Positions 17,644 to 26,535 of a DNA stretch of 64,000 nucleotides are shown in pieces. The notes beneath the pieces are model-generated. The model was not told the origin of the DNA. It saw nothing but the letters and a program-made list of their open reading frames with translations, and did not search any database. A program made the position numbers and the translations under genes. Within the stretch, counting starts at the first letter, position 1, and every line of letters starts with the position of its first letter. The DNA is from Rheinheimera sp. MM224 (GTDB lineage Bacteria > Pseudomonadota > Gammaproteobacteria > Enterobacterales > Alteromonadaceae): positions 3,213,001 through 3,277,000 of the forward strand of contig NZ_OX352320.1 of the NCBI RefSeq assembly GCF_947090785.1, given 5' to 3'.

Positions 17644-17652
17644 TGCTATAAT
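17644..17652 (+). promoter_or_regulatory. Extended -10 promoter for rraB
   Basis: TGCTATAAT contains a perfect TATAAT hexamer with the TGN extension, about 60 bp upstream of rraB. No convincing -35 box is present at the usual distance, as is typical for extended -10 promoters. Confidence 0.6.
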
Positions 17653-17713
17653 CCGGCCACTTGCCGCACTGGGCCTACCGGGTCGGCCTTTTAACTGATG
17701 TGGAGAGCGGACC

Positions 17714-18106
17714 ATGCAATTTCCTGATGACGGCAACGGCGATATGCTACGTGCCTTAATGGACGCCGGAATAGATTTAAGCCAGCCTCTGGCGATTGAT
17801 TTTTATCTGGTATTTAAAAACAAAGACCAAGCAGAAAAAGCTATGGCGGCTTTAGTGGCATCCGAGCTGCAAGGTGAAGTGGAATTACACTTCAACGATC
17901 TGGAACAGTGGGAGCTGATTGTCAGCCAAACCATGGTGCCGGAGCATGCAGCAGTCACAGCACGTGAAGCTGAACTGGATAAGTTTGCCAAGAAATTCAG
18001 CGGCCACAATGATGGCTGGGGCGTGATGCAACATCAGGACGGCGATGACGATTTTGATGATGAACACGGCGACGATTGTGACCATGATTGTGGTCACCAG
18101 CATTAA
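17714..18106 (+). CDS. rraB: RraB-family ribonuclease E inhibitor
   Basis: A 130-residue acidic protein with the RraB fold signature: an N-terminal FPDDGNGDMLRALMDAG helix-strand unit and the conserved YDGWG-type segment NDGWGVMQ near the C-terminus. RraB proteins bind RNase E and alter degradosome composition. The tail is rich in Asp, His and Cys (DCDHDCGHQH), as in other RraBs but with extra His/Cys that could bind metal. The ribosome binding site is GGAGAG, and an extended -10 promoter lies upstream. The yebC-family gene follows 31 bp later. Confidence 0.85.
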   Translation: MQFPDDGNGDMLRALMDAGIDLSQPLAIDFYLVFKNKDQAEKAMAALVASELQGEVELHFNDLEQWELIVSQTMVPEHAAVTAREAELDKFAKKFSGHNDGWGVMQHQDGDDDFDDEHGDDCDHDCGHQH

Positions 18107-18137
18107 TTTTTACTGATACAAATACGAGAGAGAAGCA

Positions 18138-18839
18138 ATGGGCGCTCAATGGAAAGTTAAACATAAGGCCGACGCCTCGGCTGCCAAAGGCCGTATTTTT
18201 ACTAAATTAGCCAAAGAGATCATGGTTGCAGCCCGTAACGGTGCCGACCCTGATATGAACTCTAAACTACGTGTTGCAGTTGAAGCGGCGAAAAAAGCGT
18301 CGATGCCACGTGATACTTTAGAGCGCGCCATCAAAAAAGGTGCTGGTTTACTGGACGGCCCAGCCAACTATGAAACTGTCGTTTATGAAGGTTTTGCGCC
18401 TCATCAGGTACCGGTCATTGTTGAATGTTTAACAGACAACAAAAACCGTTCAGCCCAGAGTATCCGCGTACTGTTCCGTAAAGGCCAGTTAGGCGGTTCA
18501 GGTTCAGTGTCATGGGACTTCAAATACTTAGGTGAAATTGTGGCTCACGCCGTGACACCTGATGCCGATTTAGAAGTAGCTGCTATTGAAGCTGGCGCAC
18601 AGGACTTTGAAGAAGGTGAAGAAGGCGACAGCGTATTCTTAACAGAACCTACAGATCTCGACGCCGTCAGCAAAGCATTGCCTGCTTTTGGTTTTAACGT
18701 CACTTCAGCCAAACTGGTGTATCGTCCAAATAACCCGGTAACTTTGGATGATGCAGCCCGCGCCGAAGTGGAAGCCTTTTTGGAAGCCATTGACGCTGAC
18801 GATGACGTACAACATGTGTATGTGGGTTTAGCGGGTTAA
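18138..18839 (+). CDS. YebC/PmpR family transcriptional/translational regulator
   Basis: The 233-aa protein has the YebC family N-terminus ([35 protein letters not shown]) and the conserved [13 protein letters not shown] block. The form of the N-terminus (GAQWKVKHK rather than AGHSKWANIKH) is that of the YeeN-type paralogue. Family members bind DNA and, by recent work, can ease ribosome stalling. GAGAGAGAAG serves as ribosome binding site. A terminator follows the stop codon by 18 bp. Confidence 0.92.
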   Translation: MGAQWKVKHKADASAAKGRIFTKLAKEIMVAARNGADPDMNSKLRVAVEAAKKASMPRDTLERAIKKGAGLLDGPANYETVVYEGFAPHQVPVIVECLTDNKNRSAQSIRVLFRKGQLGGSGSVSWDFKYLGEIVAHAVTPDADLEVAAIEAGAQDFEEGEEGDSVFLTEPTDLDAVSKALPAFGFNVTSAKLVYRPNNPVTLDDAARAEVEAFLEAIDADDDVQHVYVGLAG

Positions 18840-18857
18840 TACTGCAAACTAAAGATG

Positions 18858-18883
18858 AAGGCGGCTGTGGCCGCCTTTGTTTT
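18858..18883 (+). terminator. Terminator after the yebC-family gene
   Basis: AAGGCGGC at 18858-18865 pairs perfectly with GCCGCCTT at 18870-18877 around TGTG, followed by TGTTTTA. Confidence 0.85.
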
Positions 18884-18911
18884 ATCCAAATTTTGATACA
18901 TAGGTACTGCG

Positions 18912-19421
18912 ATGTTAATTATTAAAGTAGCCTCCGCCAATCCGGCCAAAATCAAAGCTGTTGCCTCTGCTTTTGCCGACCTGTTCCCCGATGAAAGCTT
19001 GGATGTGCAAGGAATTGCAGTACCCAGTGGTGTTGCCGACCAGCCGATGAGCAGTGATGAAACCTTATTAGGTGCGATGAACAGAGTGGCTGAACTGGCA
19101 GGGTTCGAGGCTGATTTTCGTGTCGCCATAGAAGCGGGTTTAGACGGTGATTTTACTTTTGCCTGGATGGTGATTGAACATCAGGGCAAGATTGGCAAAG
19201 CCCGCTCTGCCAGTTTAATGTTGCCGCCCGAGGCTTTGTCGCAATTGCAGCAAGGTAAAGAGTTGGGTGATGTGATGGATGCGATGTTTAATCAGCACAA
19301 TATCAAACAAAAAGGGGGAGCCATAGCCCTGCTGACTCAGCACAAACTCAGTCGCAGTTCTGTTTATCATCAGGCTTTAATTCTGGCGATGATCCCTTTT
19401 TTAAATCTTGATTTGTTTTAA
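18912..19421 (+). CDS. yjjX: Inosine/xanthosine triphosphatase (DUF84)
   Basis: A 169-aa protein of the YjjX family with the N-terminal substrate loop VASANPAKIKAVASAF, the middle motif GVADQPMSSDETLLGAMNR and the acidic catalytic segment (AIEAGLDG). YjjX hydrolyses non-canonical ITP/XTP to keep them out of RNA. The family usually reads PxsdeEt..GA.NR, which matches. It is monocistronic, 66 bp before an FMN reductase gene. Confidence 0.85.
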   Translation: MLIIKVASANPAKIKAVASAFADLFPDESLDVQGIAVPSGVADQPMSSDETLLGAMNRVAELAGFEADFRVAIEAGLDGDFTFAWMVIEHQGKIGKARSASLMLPPEALSQLQQGKELGDVMDAMFNQHNIKQKGGAIALLTQHKLSRSSVYHQALILAMIPFLNLDLF

Positions 19422-19486
19422 ATCAGGTTGTCATACAGCTGATTCAGCCTTAGTGTAGAGTACAACTTAACATCAAGGAGAATCCA

Positions 19487-20035
19487 ATGTCCGGACTAAA
19501 AGTACTGGCCCTCTGTGGCAGCTTAAGAACTAAATCGACCAACAAAGCCCTGGTAGAGTATGCGATGGCCCATGCCCCCGAAGGTATGGACATTGAATTG
19601 GCAGATTTAACTGATTTGCCTTTTTATAATTCTGACCTCACAACCAAACCCGCAGCAGTTGAACGCTTGCTGGCACAATTCGCTAAAGCCGATGCCTTGC
19701 TGCTCGCTTGCCCTGAATACAACTACTCTATTGCGCCCGCTCTGAAAAATGCGCTCGACTGGGCATCCCGTGAACCCAACAATGCTTTAATGGCTGGTAA
19801 AGTGGCTGCTATTATGGGCTCAGGTGGCGGTATGGGGACTTCCAGAGCTCAATACCATTTACGTCAGGTTTGCGTATTTTTAGACTTGCATCTGGTGAAT
19901 AAACCCGAAGTATTCTGTAACGCTTTTGCCAATACCTTCGATGCAGAGGTTAAACTGACAGACGAGCGAATCCAAAGCCTTATAGTGCAGCAACTGGATG
20001 CTTTACAGCAATTGGCATTGCGCTTTAAAGACTAA
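19487..20035 (+). CDS. NADPH-dependent FMN reductase family protein
   Basis: The flavodoxin-like fold is shown by the phosphate-binding loop CGSLRTKSTNKAL (about residues 10-22) and the conserved PEYNYSIAPALKNALDW segment near residue 80, followed by GSGGGMGTSRAQYHLRQ. At 182 aa it matches ChrR/YieF-like quinone, chromate or FMN reductases. It likely supplies two-electron quinone reduction against redox stress. The ribosome binding site is AAGGAG, 7 nt before ATG. Confidence 0.88.
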   Translation: MSGLKVLALCGSLRTKSTNKALVEYAMAHAPEGMDIELADLTDLPFYNSDLTTKPAAVERLLAQFAKADALLLACPEYNYSIAPALKNALDWASREPNNALMAGKVAAIMGSGGGMGTSRAQYHLRQVCVFLDLHLVNKPEVFCNAFANTFDAEVKLTDERIQSLIVQQLDALQQLALRFKD

Positions 20036-20061
20036 GCGCATCACAGTACCAAAGGTTAAAA

Positions 20062-20105
20062 AAAGCAGATAAAACAATAAAGTTGTTTTCATCTGCTTTC
20101 TTTGT
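20062..20105 (+). terminator. Terminator after the FMN reductase gene
   Basis: A long stem AAAGCAGATAAAACAA (20062-20077) pairs with TTGTTTTCATCTGCTTT (20083-20099) with one bulged G and a 5-nt loop; TCTTTGTC follows. Confidence 0.75.
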
Positions 20106-20182
20106 CAGAGTAAAGAACCTGATAAGAATATTACATTTTTTTACAAAGCCACCATCCGAAGTGGCAAGGACCTAGGTAGAGC

Positions 20183-21205
20183 TTGTTACAACGCTTAAAA
20201 AATGATTTCCACCTGTCAATGATTACTCTGGTTGGAGTGATAGCCAGTGGTACTTTATTGCCTTACGCTTTGTACCGTATCGCGACGGGGAATTATCTGG
20301 TTGGTGTAGTAGATTTGCTAATGATTGCCGTCAGTACCTTTTCAGTTCTGATGGCATGGCGTACTGGTGATACCGAAAAACCCGGCTTTTTAATGGCCGC
20401 CGTATTTTGTTTTGGCGCTGTGTTAGTGTGCATGAAGCTCGGGCAGGATGTACTGTTCTGGATTTACCCACTGATGGTGTTTATTTTCTTTTTAGTGGCG
20501 CCTATCAAAGCCTTATTGCTGCTGTTACTGATGGTCAGCGCTATTGTGTCGCTGCACTTTTCCGAACAGTCCGCTATTTTTGCCAACAGCTTTCAACTGC
20601 TGGCGTTTATTACCACAACTTTAATTACCAGTATTTTTGCTTATATTTTTGCTTACCGCACTCATCTGCAGCGTCAGGAATTACGGCGCTTAGCCACTAC
20701 AGATCCGCTGACTGGGGCCGCCACCCGGCATTCTCTGACCGATGAATTAACTTATGCTATCCAGCAACATCAACACAAAGGCGTGGTCAGTGGTTTAATG
20801 CTGCTGGACCTGGATCATTTCAAACGCATTAACGATAACTTTGGCCATCAGGTCGGCGATCAAATTTTGAGTCAGCTAGTGCCTTTGTTAAAACAAATGA
20901 TCCGCCAGCAGGATTCGGTGTTTCGTTATGGTGGCGAAGAGTTTGTACTGCTGATTAAAGAAATTCAGCTAGCTGATTTACATCGTTTAGCAGAAAAAAT
21001 CCGTCACGCAGTCTGGCATCAATTAGCCTTACCAGATGGTTCAGCTCTGACTACCTCTATTGGTATAGCGACAGTGCAGCACGCCAATGACTGGGAAAGC
21101 TGGTTACAAAATGCCGATATTGCGTTGTATCAGGCCAAACATCAGGGTCGGAATCAGGTGGTTATTGCGGCGCAGCCTGCAGAGCAAGCAACAACTCAGT
21201 CTTAG
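20183..21205 (+). CDS. Membrane diguanylate cyclase (GGDEF)
   Basis: The N-terminal 165 residues hold about six hydrophobic helices, and the C-terminal 170 form a GGDEF domain with an intact active-site motif GGEEF (250-254) and an inhibitory I-site RQQD at 241-244, five residues before it. It should therefore make c-di-GMP and be product-inhibited. The start appears to be TTG at 20183 with AGGTAG upstream; the next ATG (20219) has no ribosome binding site. The signal sensed by the membrane part is unknown. Confidence 0.88.
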   Translation: MLQRLKNDFHLSMITLVGVIASGTLLPYALYRIATGNYLVGVVDLLMIAVSTFSVLMAWRTGDTEKPGFLMAAVFCFGAVLVCMKLGQDVLFWIYPLMVFIFFLVAPIKALLLLLLMVSAIVSLHFSEQSAIFANSFQLLAFITTTLITSIFAYIFAYRTHLQRQELRRLATTDPLTGAATRHSLTDELTYAIQQHQHKGVVSGLMLLDLDHFKRINDNFGHQVGDQILSQLVPLLKQMIRQQDSVFRYGGEEFVLLIKEIQLADLHRLAEKIRHAVWHQLALPDGSALTTSIGIATVQHANDWESWLQNADIALYQAKHQGRNQVVIAAQPAEQATTQS

Positions 21206-21276
21206 ACTTAAGTCGAAGCGCCAAATACCGAACAATACTTTAAGCTGACTATCATCATTCAGTGCAGGTGTCTTTT

Positions 21277-21675
21277 ATGTTGTCTTTTATCATCAGCCGT
21301 TTTTTTGCTATTCAAATTTTGGTATTGCTGGCTTTGGCTTTAGCGAATTATTTCTCCGCCATCAAACTTGGTTTTATTCAGGATGTTTTGTTACTGCCCA
21401 CCCTGACTATTTTTCTGGTTTATCACTACTGTAAAAAACAAAATGCTTTTTTAAACACAGAGCAAAACCAAAAAGTGATTTATGCCCTGATTCTAAGTGA
21501 TGCGCTGATCCAGGCTGTTTTAACCTTCAGTAGCCCACAGGGCATTATTGCAGCACAGCACTTTACCAACGCCGCTTTAACTTATGCCGCAGTCATGGTC
21601 TTTCATAGCCTGATGATTTATTTTGCAGTGGGCTACAGCAAAACCTTATTTGAAAAACGCCAGGCGTTGAGCTAA
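21277..21675 (+). CDS. Small integral membrane protein of unknown function
   Basis: A 132-aa protein with four predicted transmembrane helices (about 8-28, 32-48, 65-90 and 95-120) and no recognisable motif. The ATG at 21277 is preceded by AGGTG at a good distance; in-frame GTG codons upstream are less likely. It follows the diguanylate cyclase gene by 71 bp on the same strand, and may be co-transcribed with it. Function not recognised. Confidence 0.65.
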   Translation: MLSFIISRFFAIQILVLLALALANYFSAIKLGFIQDVLLLPTLTIFLVYHYCKKQNAFLNTEQNQKVIYALILSDALIQAVLTFSSPQGIIAAQHFTNAALTYAAVMVFHSLMIYFAVGYSKTLFEKRQALS

Positions 21676-21693
21676 TAGCTAAAACCAGCCATG

Positions 21694-22281
21694 TCAACAA
21701 TCCCTCTCACAAGGACGGCCATCGTTGTCACCATCAATCAACACATTAGGGCAGTTTTTTAAATAAAACCTGGCCTCGTCACAGGAGCTCATTTCAGAAC
21801 AGTGTTGCTTACCTTCACACTGAAATTGCGGGTTTTGTTGTGCTTGTATGGGTGGCCACACCGGATTTTCTAATGAAGCAGTAGTACTTTGCTCGTCATC
21901 AGTTTCAACTAACCCTGCAACTGCTGGCGAAGCTGCCTCTGCATTGAACAAATGCATCGATTGATAACCAAGCCAGGCGAGAATAGAAAAAGTCACCACT
22001 ACAGATAACAACTGCTGGAATGGCAAAGATGACAAAGCTGGTTTTTTCACTGCAGGGGCTGGAGCAAAATGCTGACCTGCTCTGTACGCTGATACAGCTT
22101 TAGGCATACCTTGTGGGTCGACTTCAATCTGAAAGAAAATGCAGTCACCGTCTTGCAGCTTCTCAGGTTTTTTGCGAAAACCACTGCTGCTGATACGAAT
22201 ATCCGGTCCTGCTTTATCCTGCTGAATAAAGCCACTGCCTTTGCTGGGGTTCCAGTCTCTTAACTTTCCCTGATGTAACAT
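21694..22281 (-). CDS. Cold-shock domain, transmembrane helix and excalibur domain fusion
   Basis: Residues 1-70 form a cold-shock-type OB fold (KLRDWNPSKGSGFIQQDKAG, with KGSGFI in place of KGFGFI). A transmembrane helix at about 88-108 follows (LLSVVVTFSILAWLGYQSMH), then a linker, and a C-terminal excalibur calcium-binding module (about 153-195) with six cysteines and the loop DGDNDGRPC. The topology puts a nucleic-acid-binding fold in the cytoplasm and a cysteine-rich module in the periplasm. AGGA lies 8 nt before the ATG. Function unknown. Confidence 0.85.
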   Translation of the reverse strand: MLHQGKLRDWNPSKGSGFIQQDKAGPDIRISSSGFRKKPEKLQDGDCIFFQIEVDPQGMPKAVSAYRAGQHFAPAPAVKKPALSSLPFQQLLSVVVTFSILAWLGYQSMHLFNAEAASPAVAGLVETDDEQSTTASLENPVWPPIQAQQNPQFQCEGKQHCSEMSSCDEARFYLKNCPNVLIDGDNDGRPCERDC

Positions 22282-22344
22282 CTCAACGTCCTGTTGTATC
22301 TATTTTAAAAACACCTTATTTAACCTAAATCACATTTGTTTTAC

Positions 22345-22390
22345 AAGCATAAAAAAAGGCCACCTTTTGCAAAGCAGCCCTTTTAAGCAG
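22345..22390 (-). terminator. Possible terminator after ahpF
   Basis: Downstream of ahpF the leftward strand reads AAAAGGGCTGC, a spacer, then GGTGGCCTTTTTTT. The stem is imperfect but ends in a seven-T run. Confidence 0.45.
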
Positions 22391-22399
22391 AATGAACTA

Positions 22400-23944
22400 T
22401 TAATTACGGATCAGATAGTCAAAAGCACCTAAAGCCGCTGTTGCACCACTGCCCATCGCAATAATAATTTGCTTGAATGGTGTATTAGTCGCGTCACCTG
22501 CGGCAAACACGCCTTTTAATGACGTCTGGCCGTGGCTGTCGACGATGATTTCACCACGTGGTGTTAACTCCACAGCACCACGTAACCACTCAGTATTTGG
22601 TACTAAACCAATCTGTACAAAGATACCGGCCAGTTCAACAGTTTTGCTTTCGCCGTTGGTACGGTCAGTGTACTGTAAGCCAACAACTCGCTGACCATCA
22701 CCCAACACTTCTGTCGTTTGCGCTTGAGTGATAATAGTGATGTTGCCCATAGACTGCGCTTTTTTGATAAGCACTGCATCTGCACGTAATGTGCTGTCAA
22801 ATTCCAGCACTGTGACATGCTGAACTATACCCGCTAAGTCGATAGCCGCTTCAATACCAGAGTTACCACCACCAATCACTGCTACTTTTTTGCCTTTAAA
22901 CAAAGGACCATCACAGTGTGGGCAATACGCTACACCCTTGCCACGGTATTCTTTTTCACCAGGCACGTTCATCTCTCTCCAACGGGCGCCAGGAGATAGA
23001 ACTATGCTTTTACTTTTCAGCACAGCGCCGTTTTCAAGCGTGATTTCAAACAAGTCGTTTTTGCCCAGTTTCACTGCTTTTTGGCTATTCATAATGTCCA
23101 CTTCGTAATGACGAACGTGAGACTCTAAGTTAGCCACCAGTTTTGGACCTTCAGTTTCTTTGACAGAAATAAAGTTCTCAATACCTACAGTATCAGCAAC
23201 CTGGCCACCAAAACGCTCGGCAACAATACCTGTGTTCAGGCCTTTACGGGCGGCATAAATAGCAGCTGCAGAACCTGCAGGGCCACCACCCACAATCAGC
23301 ATGTCGAAGTTGTCTTTGGTTTTCAAAGCTTCAGCTTGACGAGCCGCAGCACCGCTGTCGACTTTGTTCAGAATATTGGTCAGGGTAATAGCGCCCTGAG
23401 AGAACTGCTGACCATTTAAATACACTGTAGGTACTGCCATGATATTACGTTTGCTGACTTCATCAGGGAATACAGCACCGTCAATCATGGTGGTTTTAAT
23501 GCTTGGGTTAACAGCCGCCATTAAATTCAGTGCCTGAACAACTTCAGGACAAGTCTGACAGCTTAAAGATACAAACACTTCAAAGTTAAATTCACCTTGT
23601 AAAGAAGCAATTTGCTCCAGCACAGCAACTTCTTCTTTAATGGTGTGGCCACCTGAATGCAACAAAGCCAGCACCAGAGAGGTAAACTCGTGGCCCATAG
23701 GCACACCAGCAAAACGAATTTGAGTGTTCTTCGCAGTAGAGCGCACCAACATAGATGGCTTTAATACTGCAGGGTCTGTCTCATCTTTTAAATGGATCAG
23801 CGAACTTAAACCGGCGATATCTTCGGCCAGACTCTTTAACTCGGCTGCTTTATCGCTGCCGTCTAACGCAACTACCAGCTCCACCGGGCTTTTCAGGTTT
23901 TGCAAATAGGTTTTTAATTGGTTCTTTAGGTTAGTATCTAACAT
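22400..23944 (-). CDS. ahpF: Alkyl hydroperoxide reductase subunit F
   Basis: The 514-aa protein has the AhpF layout: an N-terminal tandem thioredoxin-like domain with [10 protein letters not shown] (CxxC, about residues 127-132), an FAD-binding motif [19 protein letters not shown] at about 216-234, the redox CPHC pair in [11 protein letters not shown] and an NAD(P)H-binding [15 protein letters not shown]. It passes electrons from NADH to AhpC for peroxide detoxification. The start is ATG 23944 with AAGGGG upstream; an extended frame of 34 codons is rejected. It lies downstream of ahpC on the same strand with an attenuating hairpin between them. Confidence 0.95.
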   Translation of the reverse strand: MLDTNLKNQLKTYLQNLKSPVELVVALDGSDKAAELKSLAEDIAGLSSLIHLKDETDPAVLKPSMLVRSTAKNTQIRFAGVPMGHEFTSLVLALLHSGGHTIKEEVAVLEQIASLQGEFNFEVFVSLSCQTCPEVVQALNLMAAVNPSIKTTMIDGAVFPDEVSKRNIMAVPTVYLNGQQFSQGAITLTNILNKVDSGAAARQAEALKTKDNFDMLIVGGGPAGSAAAIYAARKGLNTGIVAERFGGQVADTVGIENFISVKETEGPKLVANLESHVRHYEVDIMNSQKAVKLGKNDLFEITLENGAVLKSKSIVLSPGARWREMNVPGEKEYRGKGVAYCPHCDGPLFKGKKVAVIGGGNSGIEAAIDLAGIVQHVTVLEFDSTLRADAVLIKKAQSMGNITIITQAQTTEVLGDGQRVVGLQYTDRTNGESKTVELAGIFVQIGLVPNTEWLRGAVELTPRGEIIVDSHGQTSLKGVFAAGDATNTPFKQIIIAMGSGATAALGAFDYLIRN

Positions 23945-24069
23945 ATTTGGCCCCTTTCTTATAGCCACAGTCACGGCCACCTTCAGGTGGATTGCCACTG
24001 CCCTTTTGGACAAAGCTTCGCCGTACCAGTAAATTCTGGTGAGCAAAACTCACAAATTTATTTTAAATA

Positions 24070-24089
24070 GGGGCTGAGAACTCAGCCCC
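24070..24089 (-). terminator. Hairpin between ahpC and ahpF, terminator or attenuator
   Basis: GGGGCTGAG (24070-24078) pairs with CTCAGCCCC (24081-24089). On the leftward strand TATTTAAAATAA follows. It lies 18 bp after ahpC and before ahpF, so it would give more AhpC than AhpF from one transcript, matching the usual stoichiometry. Confidence 0.7.
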
Positions 24090-24106
24090 TGCAGTCTTAA
24101 TCAGAC

Positions 24107-24673
24107 TTAGATTTTACCAACCAGGTCTAAAGATGGAGCTAAAGTCGCTTCACCCGGAGTCCATTTAGCTGGACATACTTCACCGTCGTGGTTTGCTACG
24201 TATTGTGCAGCCTGAACTTTACGGAACAGTTCTGCAGCGCTACGGCCGATACCTAAGTCGTGAATTTCAGCAACTTTGATTTCGCCTTGTGGGTTGATTA
24301 CGAAAGTACCACGTAAAGCTAAACCTTCTTCCTCGATCATCACACCGAAGTTACGAGTGATAGTACCTGTTGGGTCACCGATCATTGGGTAGTTGATTTT
24401 TTTGATAGTGTCAGAAGCATCGTGCCACGCTTTGTGAGTGAAATGCGTGTCAGTAGATACTGAGTAAACTTCAACACCGATTTCCTGGAACTTAGGATAG
24501 AAATCAGCCAGATCGCCTAATTCAGTTGGGCAAACGAAAGTGAAGTCAGCTGGGTAGAACACTACTACTGACCATTTGCCTGCCAGATCCTGTTCAGTCA
24601 CTGGAACAAATTTACCGTGATGGAAGGCAGTCGCTTTAAATGGCTTGATGGTGCTGTTGATAATTGAAGACAT
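24107..24673 (-). CDS. ahpC: Alkyl hydroperoxide reductase subunit C (2-Cys peroxiredoxin)
   Basis: This 188-aa protein is a typical AhpC: the peroxidatic cysteine is in [14 protein letters not shown] (about residue 47), and the resolving cysteine is in GEVCPAKW near the C-terminus. It reduces organic peroxides and H2O2 and is recycled by AhpF encoded downstream. The start is ATG 24673. The 236-bp region upstream, shared with a divergent transglycosylase gene, should carry the promoter. An OxyR half-site-like stretch is visible at 24757-24771, but the full four-element site is not convincing. Confidence 0.96.
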   Translation of the reverse strand: MSSIINSTIKPFKATAFHHGKFVPVTEQDLAGKWSVVVFYPADFTFVCPTELGDLADFYPKFQEIGVEVYSVSTDTHFTHKAWHDASDTIKKINYPMIGDPTGTITRNFGVMIEEEGLALRGTFVINPQGEIKVAEIHDLGIGRSAAELFRKVQAAQYVANHDGEVCPAKWTPGEATLAPSLDLVGKI

Positions 24674-24909
24674 TGTCTTACTCCATGTTGGTTGGTTATT
24701 AAAATTGAACTCGCTTCGATGGAACAAAGAATAACTGTTCCAGACGATTTGAGATAACGAATTAAATCTATAAACTTAATCTGTTTTTGTGATTGGAAAA
24801 TACAGTTATTTATCTGTTTTTCCACTTTATTCTACAGTGCCACTATGACAACACTAAAAACATACAGTTCTGAGCTGCACTCTCTCTTTGCTAACGAGTA
24901 CCACAAAAA

Positions 24910-25584
24910 ATGCAAAGAATGACTATGCTCAATAAGTCAGTGTTGAAATGGGGGCATAAATTGAAACTTCAAGCAGCGAAAGTCCTGACAACTGGTGTTT
25001 TTTTAGCGGTGGCGACTGCCGTGGTTGCTGATGATCCACCCGTGTATCGTTACCAGCAAGCCAATGGTGTAACAGCTTTTTCTGACAGAGCACCAAAAAA
25101 CAGGCCTTATCAGTTGGTTCGCTTTGACTGTTTCGCCTGTGACCTGCAAAGCACTGTGAACTGGCACAATACGCCATTGTTTTTACAGAAGTATCAGCAG
25201 GAAATAACCACAGCGGCGCAACACCATCAACTAGACCCTGCTTTATTAAGAGCGGTGATCCATGCTGAATCCGCTTTTAATCCTAAAGCATTATCCAAAA
25301 GTGGTGCTGCAGGTTTAATGCAGTTGATGCCAGATACAGCGACAGAAGTGGGTGTACAAAACGTCTGGCACCAGCAGCAGAATATTCAGGGTGGTGCATC
25401 TTACCTGTCCTCTTTACTCAAACGTTATAAAGGCGATATTAAACTGGCAATGGCGGCTTATAACGCTGGGCCCGGGGCTGTAGATAAACATCAGGGTATC
25501 CCACCTTACGCTGAAACTCAGACTTATGTAGAGCGGGTTCAACTGTTATTCTCGCGTTACCAAAAAGCCGTATACAGTTCCTGA
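24910..25584 (+). CDS. Lytic transglycosylase (SLT family) with DUF4124-like N-terminus
   Basis: The protein (224 aa) has a signal-like N-terminus (VLTTGVFLAVATAVVA), a short DUF4124-type segment (PVYRYQQANGVTAFSDRAP), then a soluble lytic transglycosylase domain with catalytic Glu120 in HAESAFNPKAL, GAAGLMQLMPDTA and AMAAYNAGPGAV. It cleaves peptidoglycan glycan strands in the periplasm. The exact start among three clustered ATGs (24910, 24919, 24925) is uncertain. It is divergent from ahpC. Confidence 0.9.
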   Translation: MQRMTMLNKSVLKWGHKLKLQAAKVLTTGVFLAVATAVVADDPPVYRYQQANGVTAFSDRAPKNRPYQLVRFDCFACDLQSTVNWHNTPLFLQKYQQEITTAAQHHQLDPALLRAVIHAESAFNPKALSKSGAAGLMQLMPDTATEVGVQNVWHQQQNIQGGASYLSSLLKRYKGDIKLAMAAYNAGPGAVDKHQGIPPYAETQTYVERVQLLFSRYQKAVYSS

Positions 25585-25719
25585 AACATTTAAAGGCAAA
25601 GAGTAACAATTTATAAGCCTTTGTTTTTAAATAATTTTAACTCCTGCCGTTCTTTTGCAATTCCTCAGCACAACAGGCAGACTAGCAGCACTATTAAGGA
25701 GTTGCTTTAAGGACCTGTT

Positions 25720-26484
25720 ATGAAAAAATTGATTGCTGTCTGTATTCCGACATTATTACTCAGTGCTTGTGTTATTCACGTAGGCAATAGTTCTGCGGCT
25801 GAAGATCTAAAACACGAACAACTCCATTTGCAGTTAAGTGCCGCTGATTTGACTGAATTAAAAGCTGAAACTGAAGCAGGCGACCTGAAAATTATCGGTA
25901 TCAAAGGCTTAACCCAAATTGAGGTGGTTGCGGATTTGTATTCCAGCGAAGACAAACCTTTTACTTTGTCACTGGAAAAACAAGGCTCAGCTGCTGTGCT
26001 TAAAGCTGTCGGCGGGTCCTGTATTGGTATGTGTACTGGTTCTTCTGCTTATGCAGATCTGGTTGTCAAAGTGCCGGCTGAACTGGCATTGGCGCTGGAA
26101 GACGGTTCAGGTGATATCAGTATTGAAGGCTTAAGCTCAGATTTGGTGATTGAAGATGGCTCGGGCAATTTAACAGTACAAGGTGGCCGTAATCTGGTAC
26201 TGGAAGATGGTTCAGGTAATGTCAGTCTGACCCAGCTAAGTGGCAACCTTACTGTGGAAGATGGCTCAGGCGATCTGTTGATTCAGCAGGTTGCAGGCAC
26301 TGTGCTGGCGGAGGATGGCTCGGGTGACACAGATATTCAGCAGGTAAAAGGCATGGTCAGTGTCAGTGATGGCTCTGGCGATATCCGCGTGCAACAAGCG
26401 GGTGGTTTTACTTTATTGGACGATGGTTCAGGCGAACTCAAAATTGACCAGATCAATGGCCCTGTCAGCTTAAACAAAGACTAA
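25720..26484 (+). CDS. Lipoprotein with DGSG beta-solenoid repeats (DUF4097-like)
   Basis: A lipoprotein signal peptide (LLLSAC) is followed by about 100 residues of beta structure with one cysteine pair (GSCIGMCTG), then seven tandem repeats of about 18 residues each beginning DGSG (consensus DGSGDLxIQQVxGxVxVE, about residues 127-250). This pattern fits a right-handed beta-helix of the DUF4097/adhesin-like type. The acidic turn DGSGD could bind calcium. It is expected at the periplasmic face of a membrane. A strong bidirectional terminator follows. Function unknown. Confidence 0.8.
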   Translation: MKKLIAVCIPTLLLSACVIHVGNSSAAEDLKHEQLHLQLSAADLTELKAETEAGDLKIIGIKGLTQIEVVADLYSSEDKPFTLSLEKQGSAAVLKAVGGSCIGMCTGSSAYADLVVKVPAELALALEDGSGDISIEGLSSDLVIEDGSGNLTVQGGRNLVLEDGSGNVSLTQLSGNLTVEDGSGDLLIQQVAGTVLAEDGSGDTDIQQVKGMVSVSDGSGDIRVQQAGGFTLLDDGSGELKIDQINGPVSLNKD

Positions 26485-26490
26485 ACTACA

Positions 26491-26535
26491 GGAAAAAAAG
26501 TCAAAGCTTAGCCATGCTGGCTTTGACTTTTTTCC
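26491..26535. terminator. Bidirectional terminator between convergent genes
   Basis: GGAAAAAAAGTCAAAGC at 26491-26507 pairs with GCTTTGACTTTTTTCC from 26520. The arms supply a T-run in both directions, and the leftward gene's stop codon lies in the loop. Confidence 0.85.

Noticed and set aside
24757..24771. Possible OxyR site upstream of ahpC
   Set aside because: One half matches the CTAT end of the consensus, but the left part and the neighbouring second site do not; too weak to call.
26090..26440. Regular repeats that could suggest a repeat array or CRISPR
   Set aside because: The repeats are in frame, encode DGSG protein units, and have no spacers; it is a protein repeat.
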